From Membranipora membranacea (taxonomy: Eukaryota > Bryozoa > Gymnolaemata > Cheilostomatida > Membraniporidae), in the NCBI GenBank assembly GCA_914767715.1, contig OU612075.1, positions 9,176,001 to 9,240,000 of the forward strand: 64,000 bases of DNA. Reading direction: 5' to 3'. Below are positions 48,660-62,925 of the stretch, piece by piece. The stretch's first letter is position 1. Every line of letters starts with the position of its first letter. The notes below the pieces were generated by a model. The model was not told the origin of the DNA and did not search any database. It saw only the letters and a program-made list of their open reading frames with translations. A program made the position numbers and the translations under genes.

Positions 48660-51600
48660 TCATGACAAGTTACTTTCACTGTTTATTGGTATCAATCCGC
48701 TGCCCATCTTGAGTAAAGACTGTTGGGACGTGTGATGACTGCTAGCTAACATATCCTCCATATCGGGTGTTAGTCCAAAGTCTATAACAATCAGTTTAGT
48801 ATCTTCTGTGCCGTTTCTGCTACCCGAGGCACACACCAGGAGGCTATTATCTGCCTTCACTCTCCACACCACCCCGCCGGAGCCTCCGCTCTCCAGAGAT
48901 ACTAAGTTACGTATAAACTCGCCTGTCTGTAGGGACCACAGCTTCACAGTGCCATCGTCGGAGGAGGTAACCACAAACTTACGAGTAAACTGTAAACACG
49001 TTACAGCGCCCTGATGTTTATGTGTTCCTGGAAATAGAAACAACCATAACATTGAGAGCCTGTGTCATTCCAAGCTAGAGTTGAATATCATAGGAGATTT
49101 TACTAAATACTGGGTGAATTGGGAGTTGTCCAATCTCAGAGCTAGAGAGAACTGGGTCGTCTAAAAGTGATCACAATAATCTACAGGGTTAATCATAAAT
49201 TTCATCATGTTATCTGAGTTTATCACATCATATTAGCATGTCTCCCTTATACTGAGAGGTCACAAGACCTACAACATGGTGTAAAATTTAAATCTGTCAA
49301 GAACCTTGAATTGTTGAATGTCTTTTTTGTATATCGGAGACAGATTTTAAAGTGCCTAGGGCCTAGAGGAGTGATGCATTCTCAGGACACAAGATGTTGC
49401 CACTCATGGCAGGTTTAAAATAGTGAAATTTATGGTTAGCTAACATTGACCCACTTACCTCATCACCATTTAGTCAAACCTAAACCAGCCACATTAAACA
49501 CTAGCTAGTACTTACTCGTCATCAGCAATTATGACAATAGACAATATATGCTCACCTGTGAGTGTTTGTAGGCAGGCTCCGGAGTTAATGTCCCAAACTT
49601 TGACTGTAGAGTCTGCGTTCCCTGAGACAAGTAGTCCGTCTCTAATCTCCATTCCACTAGTTAGGCTCTGATGTCCAGTGAGGGTGTGTAAACACTCCCC
49701 ACTGTCCGCGTCCCAAACTCTTATTGATGTGTCCAGAGAACCACTTACTATGTGCTTTCCATCAAACTACAACATCATATATATATATATATATAATTAC
49801 ATCAGTCACATTCAGCATTGTGTTTAAAACACCAGCTATTCAGCTGACAGTCAGTAAGTAACTATACCACTCAGACTTAAACATCCAAAGAAACTTGAAG
49901 GATTCAACTCATCATCATGTGTGCAAATCCATAGTTTAAAACATATACAATAACATTAACATTGGATGTACTACCTATAAAAGGTAAAATATGAAGACAA
50001 CATTGTTAGGTTGAGATACCTACACAGACACATAGATTGATAACGTTCTAAGGTAACTCCAAAAAAATTCAACTAAAATCAAGGAACTCTTTGATTAAAC
50101 TGTGAAGACAGGGAGTCCCAACCCCCTGATGAAGAGCAGCATCGTGGAAACCCTAGTTACTGTTGAATGTTATGTTTACCTGTAAGGAGTAGACTCTGTT
50201 AGTATGACCCTGTAGTACATGTATACAGCTCTCAGTATGAGGATCCCATACCCTCACTGTGTAATCATACGCTCCACTCACAACCTGTAAGTAACCAAAC
50301 AACAAATAAAGTTATAATAGATTCAATATGGTTGTATAGCAGATGATATCTTACCTGTCTGTATCCAAGCAATAATTCGTCTACACCATACCATGTAGCA
50401 CTGTAAATTTACTCACAAGGAAAGGCAACAAATATAGATCATAAAAATATGAAGGGACAAAGAAGTCAGCCACCTTGATACATAGCTATTTCGCTTCATG
50501 CGTTTAAAATGAAAATCCAATTGACCGTTACTCCACACTGAAAAAACTATTGCATATCTCTCTAGTTTTGATCCTTGATTTACTTTTCCTTACCCTATGA
50601 CCGTCATATTGTACACATCTAACAGCTGCCACATGACCGATGAGTACGTGTACACATTCTCCTCTGTGTATATCCCACATCCGCAGTGTGGCATCTCTAG
50701 ACCCTGATACAACTCTACCAATCATAAATACATACAGCTCAATATACCGAAACACATTTATCAAGAGAGTACTAGATTCATTCCTTTTACAACATAAAAT
50801 CTAAAGAAATTACAGTAGTTTGATCACAAGCATCAAAAAATGCGTGACTGCCCTGAATTTTTGCATTTCATATCAGATTGTCTGCAAACTTATATGCATT
50901 TTAATTTTTGCACACTTCTTTTTATCAGAGCACCTAATGCTCAAAAGAATTATACACAAGGATTTAAAATAAATATTTTGAATAAAATAAATATTCAAAA
51001 TAAATATTGTCAAAAACCTGTGAATTTGACAATGGAAATCAAAATCACAGGTTTTCATCATGAACAAGCATAATATATATATATATATATATACTTACAT
51101 GTTGTTGTGTAGATGCATACAGCGCACAGTAGATGTATGGCCTTGTAGAGTATGTAGACATTCTCCGGTCTCAGTATCCCACACTCTTAATGTACGATCT
51201 GTAGATCCGCTTATCACTATATTATCCTTCATCTGTGAGGACCAAACACCACCCGTATGTCCCACCAACGTACGCAAACACTGTCAACATGCAAATCAGT
51301 GAATTGTAAGATTTAATACATCTTGATGAGTAGATACTGGATAGCTTAATTTGGCAAGATTATGTGTGACTTAATGTTAGCTAGCAAATTGAAAGATCAA
51401 AAGAATATTTGTTTAGGTGGGACTTAATGTTGGCTAGCCCAAATTTTCTCTTGGAGTTTAAATAATGAGGCCAAGTAAATGTTAGCTAGCCTCAAATATA
51501 ACCTTCTACTCTTCGGCTCTATTTCTTTTTTTCGTTTCATGACAGAAATAAGACAAGGAAACATCGCAATTATTCATCCATTAGATATGAATTCATACTG

Positions 51601-54600
51601 CATGTGCTGAACACATAACCACGTAACTAGTATCTTTAAAAAATGGGTACTATAAGCAAATTATAGCTTACCATTCCAGTGTCGACGTCCCAAACTTTGA
51701 GTGTATTATCATCAGATCCACTGACTATTCTATTTCCGCAGAACTCGAGACACGTAATCACATGATCATCATGACCCCTTAGCATCTATAACAAGATGGT
51801 AATATAATCATAATCATAACACGCGATGACTACGCGATGACCACGTGGTGCCTACCGATGACTAAGTGATGACTACGTGATGATTACGCGATGACTAAGC
51901 GATGACTACGTGATGACTACGCAATGACTACATGGTGCCTATGTGGTGACAATGTTGTGACAGCGTGGCACCCCCACTTTAAATAAACACGAGCTGTTGA
52001 CTCATATGAGTCACATCAAAGGACCGGAATTTGTAAATGCGTGTCAACAATCATGCGTGATCAATGAAAATATTGAAACATTTTCACAGCTCATGCTGTA
52101 AAATTTAATTGACAATCCTAAATCTTCGTAACACAGTCACTAGGTGCCTTAGGAAATGATACATGTAGGCACGACTTATATCTGAATCATGTTTTCCAGT
52201 GTTTGGCCAAAGATAGTGACTTGTAAGTGTATAGATTGATCACAGAGGTTATGTCTTTGAAATGGTTCATATGTGGTGTAAGTGCTTGGCGATTTAAAAA
52301 TGTGTGGTGACTCATTAATGTGAAAAGAATTATTTTTGAAAACACAGCAATTCAGCTTGGTGAATTCAAAGTGAGGTGATACATTATAGCAAAGATGCTA
52401 AAGTAATACTAAAAAGTATTAATGTATTTAAATCCACGGTCTACATTAATTATATAGTAGTTCATACCTTTGTAGGTTTGACCTCGCCATGTCTCCAGTG
52501 ATGTTCTACAGTATAAGTCTTAAGATAGAGAGATTTCCAGTCTATACTCTCATCATTTATCTGACTATCCGACCAATCCAGTGTTTTATACATCATCCCT
52601 GAATAGAGAACATAATACATAATGAATTATCCACAACATAAACTCGGTATAATAGTTCTTTACATAGAGCACTTAGAGTTGTCCACTCACTGACCTATTT
52701 TACCATTTTGAGCACAACTCCAAACTGAAAAAATTGATGCAACAGGCTTAATATTAACAAAGCTGCATTAAGTACACCCAATAATTGCATGTTTTATTCA
52801 GCCGGTCATTCTCTGTACAATTAACATCAACTTCAGGCCTCAACCCCAAAGAAAATAACCTGCAACAAATATTCCCTGATAATCAGTACGTCACATACTT
52901 AACCAATTTATGTAAGATTCTAAATTATGAGAAACAACTAACCTAGGTCTGCCCCGCTCTCCTTACATTTCTGCTTCCACAGAAGTGTATCCTCTGTCAG
53001 TGTTCTCCAGTATTGACACGTCTGTCCAGCTCTAAGGAGATCTTTTGGTGTCAGGAAGGATAATACATACAGAGCCAGCTAAAGAAAAATGATTAATTGT
53101 GTTAAGATGAGATGCAAACTTTTCACAGAAAGTTTCTCTAACATGCTCATTATGCATCGTTCAGTCATTTTCAGGCCATCTTACTCTTGCAACTCTTAAT
53201 CAAAACCTTCTCAAATAAAGGCCAACATATAAGACGAGGAAAGCTGACAGTTACAACATAAAAGCACTGTCCACTTAGTTTTGAGGAAGTGGCTTTGGCA
53301 TTGGTCTATTTTCATTTCTCTATCACACCAAATTTCGATAACACCTGACATGTTTTGCTCATTTTTTAGTCAACATAAATGTTGCCATTGTTAACAAATC
53401 TAGTAAAGTACTGAAAAAAAAGAAAATTCTTTGGACACTTCTGGGTGTGGGAAATCTACTGCTGATCAGAAATGGATTGTCAAAAATTGGCACTGTTTGG
53501 CAAATATCTATTCCAAAGAAAAATTCTGCCACCTACCTCTTTAGGAAGAAGTGATATGAAGTCACGTTGAAACTGAGGCTCTATGACGGCCATGATATGT
53601 CTGACGTGCGCCGGGTCACACACGTCTATGAGCTGATTAAGTGCATAAGTTTTATCTGCGCTGTCCCAGGCCATAAACATACGTAACCACGAGTCTAGCT
53701 GTGGGGGAGGAGGTTTGTTGTTCACCTTACAAGAGCTGCGACGCCGACTAGTAATTAAAGCAAGGAAAAGAACTTCATTAGCATCGACATGCAGGAGTGT
53801 GCCTGCCAAGGCCCGTATGCTATTTTCCACATAGTTGTTAAGGCATAGAGCAGAGGGGTGTCTTAGTGTTGGATGAAAAATGACGAGAAAACACTGAGCT
53901 CAAACAGTACTAACTGAACCCAGTATTCCTAGATTAGAACAAAGTTGGAAGACATTATTGGAGCCTTCTTTTAGCTAAGTTTTCTTATCTTGTGTAATGA
54001 TAAAAATGCAAATGAGTGGACACACACACACAAGTACAGTGTGTTCAGACTCCATAACCCAGAATTCCTGTTAATTCAGCCACATAATACTGGTCACTTC
54101 GCCCAAATCTCAATTAATTTTGGTACTGCTTGATTCAAACTCTGCTCAGTGACGACAAAACTTAGTGTTTTGTATGAAAGGGCTGTTGGTATGAGCACTC
54201 ACCTGGACGGAGTTTGAGGGGAGACCTGGAAGTGACCATATTGAGTTGAGCTTGGACTGCACATCGCCACTGCACTGCTGTGATTCATATATGTCTGGCT
54301 GTGAAGTATCATACTAGCATTGGTCGCCTCCGACATTCCACGTACTCTCTTACCAGGTGAGGACAACTCCCTCTCCGCCTCTGATTTCCTCTTGTGCACC
54401 TGAAAAGTATGTATTATTACACATGATTATTATGATCACAGCCTAGTGAACATGACGTACCCACCTGGTCAAGTTTGTGTTATTTTGACCTCGAGTGTAA
54501 GGTTGTTTGGTTGAACATGGACTTAATGCACACCCTACCCTACCCTACATAGAGTCTATGGCAGTGAATGACTTTCGCTCTCAATTTGCAAACATCCTCC

Positions 54601-56318
54601 CTAAAACCTGGTTATGAACTGTGAAGTAGTCACACCAAAGCTGGGATGCTTTTAGCGTCCGCTCCTATTTTCCATAGATGACAAAAGATTACTGACAACC
54701 TGACATGGACCGACGGAAACTGCACCTACAGAACGGATCTCTAAACTTGACCACCTACCAACAGTTCACTGGAGGCAGAGAGATCAAGATCCGGCTGCGT
54801 AGGATAATTGGTGCCATGAGATGGCAGTGTGTTTGACCGATGACATATCTTGACAGGTGTGGTCTCATTGCGACCGCTGCTAATACTGTGTGAGTTTGTG
54901 GTCGAGGTGTTGACTGTAGGTACACTGACGGAAGCTGAACAATTGATGCGGTGTGTTGAGGAGGCAGAACTACAGCGGTGGCTGCTGCTGCTGATTGGCA
55001 AACCTACAGCATCAGAGGTGAAAGAATGTGAGTTGATCTCTGGAGCACTTGATAATCTGCAAAATAAAAATATGATGAGTAAAAAAGGTGAGGTCTAATC
55101 CATAAAAGAATAGATGTTTACAAGACAGCATTGCAGCTGAGCCACAAAGTGGTGGTAAACATCAGGTCACCAAGTTTGGCTTTGAAATGTCCACAAGCAG
55201 AATAAGAGGAGTTAAATTAGCTAGATTAGGGATGACTGATGTTAGCTAAGAAGGATGGAGTTTATATAAAATATTGAAGTCGAGTAATTTCACTTTATTC
55301 ACCAGCCATAATTTTCACTGTTTTCAAGCCTGCACAAAATGGGGTTTGTTTTCCCCTTAGAAATACTTCACTCCTCTATGGGGTGATAAAACCAGGAGAA
55401 AATGGAATCATGCAATGATATAAAGCGGACTAAAACTTACAGGTTGGAAGGAGGAGTGTTTGTATTGACTGAGAGTTCGGTTGAGTATCTGTCAGCTGTA
55501 AGCGATTGAGTACGAGTTACGGGCGTTAGAGGCCTAGCCTTATCTACCGATGGTAGTGATGGTGAGGACCCACGGCTGAGTGATCGAGTCTCTCTCAGTG
55601 AGCAAACTGGACTGTCTGTTGTAGTAGAACTGCTGCAGGCTCCTATGGAACTCCTATAGAGAGAAAATAACGGATACAGTTGCAGATGAGTAATACATGG
55701 TACATGTTTAAAACTCTGCTCTTAGTCATTTTTACCCAACACTGTGAGCATCCGTAGTGATCACCACTATGATACTGAATGCAAGAATAAAACTAATATG
55801 CGGCTCTTAGACATGAACAGAGTCTAGTACGCTGGAATATGCCACATTCATTTGGAATCCTCTTTTAGTGTTGGTACATTAGAAGAACAGAGATACCCTA
55901 GATACCCTAGAGGAGTAAATATCAGCTACAGTTAGTTCAGCTAGTTATGGGGTGTCTAAATGTTAGCTAGCACCAGATTTTGGCTACTTGATTTGGGAGT
56001 TTAGAGGCTATGTACTTTACTCTGCTAGGGTATTGTTTGTCATACAATAAGGCGTCCTCACCACCAAACATGCAAAACCTGAATTAACATAATCATAACA
56101 GTTTACAATATGCAGACTCACTCAGACTGATATCTGCTTTGCTCGGCGAGTTGTTTCTGTTTAGCTTTATGTTTAGACTTATCTCCCCCTGAGAAAAAGT
56201 GTGGTGAGTTTATTCTGATATTGGCGCAGCACAACATTTCGGAGTCGTCTCCAGCAGCAGAAGCAGAGCGGCTCTTCTGTTGTTGTTCACTACTGTCACA
56301 CGAATCTGAGACTAATTT
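48660..56318 (-). CDS. FBXW7: F-box/WD repeat-containing protein 7 (5' end missing)
   Basis: Thirteen exons join in phase: 56318-56122, 55653-55441, 55056-54759, 54399-54203, 53747-53537, 53078-52943, 52598-52468, 51785-51672, 51280-51099, 50714-50594, 50284-50180, 49766-49556, 49027-48660 (827 aa without the unseen first exon). It is the substrate receptor of an SCF ubiquitin ligase. Seen: a long Ser/Thr-rich N-terminal part with basic clusters ([27 protein letters not shown]), then [15 protein letters not shown] and the F-box ([20 protein letters not shown]). An eight-blade WD40 propeller follows ([74 protein letters not shown]). The three arginines corresponding to human R465, R479 and R505, which bind the phosphodegron, are present ([16 protein letters not shown]). 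Known substrates elsewhere are cyclin E, Myc, Jun and Notch. The N-terminal part is longer and poorly conserved. Confidence 0.95.
51820..51965. repeat. ~12-bp minisatellite (GATGACTACGYG)
   Basis: Roughly a dozen imperfect copies of GATGACTACGTG/GATGACTAAGCG lie in the FBXW7 intron upstream (gene sense) of the exon at 51785-51672. It is degenerate and non-coding. Confidence 0.75.
55903..56031. mobile_element. Short TIR element of the GCTAGC-rich MITE family
   Basis: Begins TACCCTAGAGGAGTAAAT and ends TTTACTCTGCTAGGGTA, an imperfect 17-bp TIR around about 95 bp rich in TTAGCTAGC. Related sequences occur near 22384, 27000, 35060, 36215, 41385, 49365, 51370 and 55205, mostly in introns or intergenic DNA. 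Confidence 0.6.
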
Positions 56319-56390
56319 CTGCAACAGAGAAAAACATTTATTAATTACGAACAGCATCAATCTATAACAGAGTCAAATCTCAACCTCAAA

Positions 56391-56451
56391 GGATAGGTCT
56401 AGGATAGGTCTAGGATAGGTCTTGGTCTAGGATAGGTCTAGGATAGGTCTA
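56391..56451. repeat. Five imperfect copies of 12-bp AGGATAGGTCTA
   Basis: Tandem GGATAGGTCTAGGATAGGTC units lie just upstream of the first recognised FBXW7 exon. They are followed by an inverted pair CCTTGTCACACGGCTAC/GTAGCCGCATTACAAGG that resembles the hairpin near 30590-30650. Confidence 0.8.
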
Positions 56452-59400
56452 ACCTTGTCACACGGCTACTTTTTTGTTTTGAGGAGTAGCCGCATTACAA
56501 GGCTAGGCCTTATCCTGTTACAAAATAGGCAACAAGTAGCAAAGCGGATCATCAATTTAGCAGTAGATGTTCCAATCACACCATGAAACACAACTCGTGC
56601 AAATGGAAAGAGCCATATTTTGAAGGTCGCCAATAAAACACCCATCAGCCCTGGACATCACCAAGTGGTGTAATCATACCACGGCTAAAGGATTGACCTT
56701 GACGCAAACCTTGACACCCGGCGGCACTCTTCGAAAGAAACCAGTAAATGGCATCATAATTCCTAAACCTATTACTTAGAGCTGCTGCAACTGTTTCCAT
56801 CCTTGTAACTGCTTGTAACCTCTTGATTAAATTATGCAACATACAATCATAACTCTCATACAGGAGTCTTATGACTGAATTATGTATCCTATTACCCAAC
56901 GCTGCCCGTTAATTGATAACCCAAGCCATTTTCAGGGCCTTATTTACTAGTTACGATAGGTAATTCATATCCATTCATACAATTATGATGGGATAAGGGA
57001 TTCTGAAATCTACCTTTTTACGCGATTATAGGGCATTTTAGTATTATGCAGTTGCCGGATTGTAGGTTTCATTGCCCTTAAAATAGGAGAGCATGATCTA
57101 AATACTGAAATAATGCATGCAGTGATGCAACATTTCAATATTTTAAATAATATTCATAATATATTATATATCTATTAATGACCATGGAATAGTTACAACT
57201 ATATATCTTTATATAACAAGTCAAGAAGGAATCATAAAAATCTGTATAACAGTGCAGATCACCGACAGATGAACTCAGACACTAATACCTTACAGACAAC
57301 AACCTGTGTCAACCTTCATCAACCCAATGAACCGGGAAGTTCATTGATCAACCTTCATCAACCCTCATATGCTTAAATTTAGGAAACAAGAGAGAATAAA
57401 TGACAATTTTACATTAGAATGGGCAATGTTTTGGAGGCTTCACGAACAAATACTGTAAATACAACTTCCGAACTTCAGTGATGAGGTTAGGACTAAACTC
57501 CCACAATGCAACTTGATCTGGGATTTCTTATTATAGGAGTATCTTGAAGTTATGATAATATTGACAAGTTTATTATGGATCAACTCAAATGCTATCGCCA
57601 TAAACATATAAATACTTATTTTATAAATAATAAATAATAAATACTTATTTTATTACGTATTTATATGTTTATGGCTATCACAATCCTTAGATCTCATTTG
57701 GAATCCAAGTAAACCGCACTATGGGTTATTGTTTCAAACAGAAATCGTTTGCCTCCCAAAATCCCTGAACTGAGATGGAAAAGCATTCACCCAATCTCAA
57801 TAAACTTACTTTACCAACACGGCATTTGCTGTTTTCCCAGAGAAAGAAAGTCCGAACGAACAAGGTCTGATCTTGCAGTGATGTCTCCAATAGAAAGAAG
57901 TTCCTTCTCTTATTGAACAAAACCAACCCTAGCTCCAAGCCAGACAGTGAACAATACTACTGTCCCGAGATGACAATACTGAAGTGAGCTAGTAATTAAA
58001 TCACCAAGCTTGTCCACAGGTTACAAACAGGTTCAGAACAAAATACATCAATAAAATATCTTTTGATTTGTCACCTTGATTTGATAAATTGCTCCTATGA
58101 GAATTTGAACATGACAACTGATCAGTTTTAATAAATTCACACAACAACGTCGTATATTGCATGGTACTTAGAGAACGAGAAACCAATGACCTGAACAACG
58201 CATGAAACGCAATCTGCTGAGAAATTGCAAAATCACGAAGACAGGCAATACATCATGGTTGATGTTGTCAAGGCATTGGCCATGCAAAAAAATCCTGGGA
58301 CTGAAGTGCCCCACTCGACGAACAAAGCGATCATCTCTTTACAACAAAGACAGGGAAATTATCCTGATGTGTCGAAGGAAGCAGCGGTGAAATTTACACC
58401 ACTGATCCTAAGTAGTTTTGAAACACAATACAGCTATATTCTCTAAAGAGATCAATAGATGATTAAAGATCACTGCCTAAAAACAATAATCAAAGCATTG
58501 AGGGTGTATGTTTGTATAGGCCGATGATCAAAGCTTTAGCAGATTGCGCAAACGAGGTTCTTCACCTTAAAAACTAAATCGGAAGAATAGACGATAAATC
58601 CGAATCACACAAAAGCGGATTGTCTACAGTCCAAAAATCTCACCTGAACACATAGACAGATTCCTATACCAAATATTTCGTTCTGATGACGACGATTCTA
58701 GTAGGTCTTCCTACCACCGATAAAACGCCAAGGTGCTGTGTCTGACACAATACGTACATGCCCTTGCGTATATCCGCAGGGAGATTAAAAGCTTAATCCA
58801 AATCATGGAAGTCCATCTCACCCTCTTTTATGTTCTGGATAAACCACAATTAGATTTCTCAACTTTCATGACTTAGGCTTAATTCTCTCTTCACAACCCG
58901 TCACCAACAGTCTTCCACCTACCTACCTCTTCCTATGTATCTCTCGGAGGACACAGTCAACTTTCTCTCTGCATTGCAGGGTATGACGATCAAGTCACAC
59001 AATTTGGCAAGCCCAATACTATTTTCACACCTCTTACCAAGAAAACAACACTTACCCGAAATTTGACACCTGATAATATATCAATTTTCACCTCCACCGA
59101 CAAAGCGGCAGCTCTCTACCGTTCAAGGCCCAGAATGTAAGTAGCCCAGTAAGTTCATACAGCGATGTCAGATGATATATATATATATACCTGATATATC
59201 AATGTCCCCCTCAACCAATAAATCGTCAGCACTCTCTATCGTTCAAAGTCCAGAAAAGTCCTGAATGTAAGTAGCCCAGTTCACATACAGCACTGTCAGA
59301 TAATGATTACAAAGACTAGTCAGCGAGGCTGCATCACTCCGAGGGCTCCACCGACACTGAGTATATCATATACAAGCTCGTGATGAGCTAACAAGCCACT

Positions 59401-60000
59401 TCATTTTTTTCCATAAGAAAGAGGCAATGTTATGTAAACATCTAAAATCAATTATCTGAGCTTCCGATACTATGATATACTAGGATCACTATAACAAAAA
59501 CGTGGGAAATAAAACCCACAAGTGTTAGTAAATCCGTTAGGCAGCAGACAGTCAAATAAACTACCAGACAAAGATCAAAATAATGTTTGAAAAAATTACA
59601 TCATAGAACTTTTAGTGAAGGACTACAAATCTAACTTAGGAATCCTGTCTCTGATTGGTTGAACACAAACACAACCTACACTGAACCACTCGTCTAGTAA
59701 CAGGCAAACAAAGAAACGTTTGAGAATCATCAGCTAATTTTTGGCACTCGAGATTTTATATCTAGACTAGACTATCATCAAAGACAGTGTAATTTAGGCC
59801 CATTGCCATCATATAATCTTAATAATATTATAAAGTCTATATATTTACCCCTATGACACAGAAACAACTTCCTATAATAGTGAGAATCATCAGCTAATTT
59901 TCTACACTCGAGATTTAACACCCTAGACTAGAATCATTGCCATCATATTAACCCTATGACCGTCCGATGAACTCCCTCTCCCCCAGGAAGAACAACACGC

Positions 60001-60360
60001 ATGAATAGGGGAATTGATGACACAGAAACATACAGGTATCAGCTCCAAACCTTGTATGCAGGCAGTCACGATCAGCATCAGCCAGGATACAAACTAAATC
60101 CGCTCCGTGACACATGTCATGCTGGCGGATGGACAGTTCACAGGTTTTATTGGTTGTTTTCACATATTGCCTTTATGGACCACTACAGAGTGACAAACAA
60201 TCAGAATGATCCTAGGACTGCACACGTCCAGCACAACACCTTCCCACCCAGTTGCGTGGTAAGACATACCATGGTCCAAACACTATCTCATATAACCATC
60301 ACCAGTAAACAACTTACTCAATGGTTTCTGGAATGTTTCACAACCAGCAAAACAGACTAG
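60001..60360 (+). pseudogene. Unrecognised 119-codon frame, possibly a decayed transposase end
   Basis: An ATG-initiated frame of 119 codons in otherwise non-coding DNA. It contains GIDDTETYRYQL, SHDQHQPGY and GGWTVHRFYWLFSHIAFMD, then a Ser/Thr-rich end. The spacing D-Q...Y...W...F..L recalls the C-terminal part of piggyBac-type transposases (GVDxxDQxxxYY...KWWxxxFxxLLD), but the match is weak and key residues differ. No splice context was found. It could equally be a chance frame. Confidence 0.2.
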
Positions 60361-62875
60361 ATTCTGTTAGTATCCAGGACTATAATATAGCAGGCAAGCT
60401 TTTCACTGGTACCCTGTTTGTGGTGTGAACTGCGAGTCTAATAACAAAAATCTGTTAATCACAGCAAGATACAAAGAATTGCGGGCACCTCAGAAGCAAC
60501 CCTGCAAGACTTATTAGCTCGATCAAGGCCCTGCAGAATTTCACACCTCTTTAACTATCGCTGAGACCCAACCCTCTCTCACAAGTGCTAACGTTATAGA
60601 CCAAATAAATCATCTCAATATATCTACTCAAAAAGTCCACTTGACATTCAAAGAGGCTTCAGCGTATCAATCGCAGGCGGCCTCTTCACCTGATACTCCG
60701 TATGCATAATAACGCAAACAAACAAATAATCTTATGAAAACTGTGCATATCAATAACAGTCCTCTAGAAAAACTATAAAGTAAAAGGCTAAAATACAGCC
60801 CCAAGGGGAAAGCTGAGGGAAAAGTCAAACTATTTACTTAGCCTGCTAATCACAACTCCCAAAGGTGTCATTTTGCGATTTAAGGAATGACTTCAAAGGG
60901 CTGAGTGGAATTAACTGGTATTTTGCTTTTAAGAGACATTATCAATGCTAATCACCCTCTAGCACAGCAGAGTTGACGCAATAAACCATTTATATCTATA
61001 TAGTTCTCTCGACAGAGCCTTTGGGCAGTCTTGTCTGAGAGCTTAGGAAATGATTTTTACAACTTTGGATGAGTCAACTAAGTGACATTGACAGGTAAGC
61101 CGGGGATGTATATCGTATTGATTGACAGCTCAAAAATGTAATACAAATATTACACAACAGTCAGTAACTTGCACTTTTTTCTATCAGTGCTTAATTTTTC
61201 TAGCAGACAGAATAGTGTATTGTACTAAATTGAAATCCTAACTAAATTTCTCTTCAGAGAAGTACCAAGCAATGAGCCTGTTTCTCCTGTCCATGAACTT
61301 CATTAGGATCTCAAACGATAGGATTCTAAGATGTGGTGATATTCATCTGCCAGACACAGGTAGCTCATAAAACAATGATAAACAACATAAAACAACTAGG
61401 CTATAAAACTCTGTAAATATTGTTACAAGCCATGATAAAGTTACCTTGCTTTGCATAAGATAACCATTAAGGCAGCAGCTGCATCCTCTAATTATTCAGC
61501 TGTGGCAGCTGAATTAAGGCTCTAGTAAAAAACACATAATCCAGCACAACTCACCTGGCTCAAAAGCAGCAGCAGCAGTAGCTATAACAAAGGATATAGC
61601 TTTTCTCCCTATATAATAAAGTAAACCACTGCCTTGCGTGAATGATGAATAAAACAATAGAACTGAGATGCCTTCCAAGCTTGCAGATGATTTATAGTAG
61701 CTGTCTAATTACAAACAAACAGTTGTACTCCTAAGCTAATAAAGCAACAGCACTGAACATCCCTCTGACACCTTAGCATCAATATAACTGAATGAAACAA
61801 CAGCCAGCGTAAGGTTCTTATTAGCAACTAGAGGGACAACTTGTGTACGTTGTGTTGTCCAATGTTTGTTTGAAATGAGTCTGTACTATGATATGTATAT
61901 ATATATATATATATAACTGTGTGGCATCTATGCTGTTGTGATGTATTTAGCCTGTGTTTATGAATAAGCTGTGAAGAAAAGAATAGAGATGTGATTAGGA
62001 TCTTATCCTATTATCTTTGCATACTAGAAGGAAGAACTGAAAATGCACAAGGTATTTATAACTAATCCTATCATACTCTCAGCTATCCATAAGCCTATAA
62101 AAGCAGACAGGTGGGCTTATTGCAGTCTACCAGCTTCTTTTTGAACTATTGGGGGGAGGTTGAGGGCTTTAATTTGAGCAACTTTTACGCCTCATGAACA
62201 TTGAATTGAAAGTAGAGCCAGCATTCTGTCTGCCATGAAGCCAGATCGTAAGGGAGGTCAAACAAAGGCTTGAAATCAATCAAACTTGTATTTCAATGAC
62301 CTACATTATTAAGGCTGTTAGACATAATATAAACGTAGAAAATCAAGCCTTCCGGAGTTGTCTCTCAATTCTCAGAGGGGAGACCACTCCAAAGTAGCGA
62401 CTGACTTCATACAATTTATGATAATTGACTGTTGAGAGCATAGAGTTATTATATAGTAACTATATGGTTGAGAGGCAGCAATGGGAAATTGTTCACAAGG
62501 CAACTGCTCTCATAGATTCATATACCTATGGAGGCTACCTGCCTCAACTCACGACTACGATCGGAAAACAATCAGGAAAAGTTCAGACAATCATGACGAG
62601 ACGCCACGCCAAGATCATACCAACCAGTGGTTCAATATCTGCACTATCTAAGGTCCTTGCCTCAAGCAATGAACTTCCTCTACCTTAGATCATTGTCTCA
62701 AGTGAGTTCAAGATGACAGACCCACATCAAAGTAGCTTAAGAAGCTCTGCTCTATAGGTAGTAAAAATAAAGCAAGAAAAACTCTCATTAATTTCAGTGA
62801 TGCCTATTATGATTTCCTAAAGACCATACCAACAACCCACTACATCACAAAGTCAGACAACATAAGTGTGAGTAA

Positions 62876-62925
62876 GTAAGTAAGTAAGTAGGTATGTGAG
62901 TAAGTAAGTAGATCATAGTAAGTAA
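62876..62925. repeat. (GTAA)n microsatellite
   Basis: GTAAGTAAGTAAGTAAGTAG and interrupted continuations. It is simple sequence with no other feature nearby. Confidence 0.85.

Noticed and set aside
51820-51965. CRISPR-like array
   Set aside because: Units are ~12 bp, imperfect and contiguous without spacers, in a eukaryotic intron; it is a minisatellite.
57726-58446. Several 60-75 codon frames considered as FBXW7 first exon
   Set aside because: None combines an ATG with a donor in phase 0 and a plausible N-terminus; chance frames are expected at this length.
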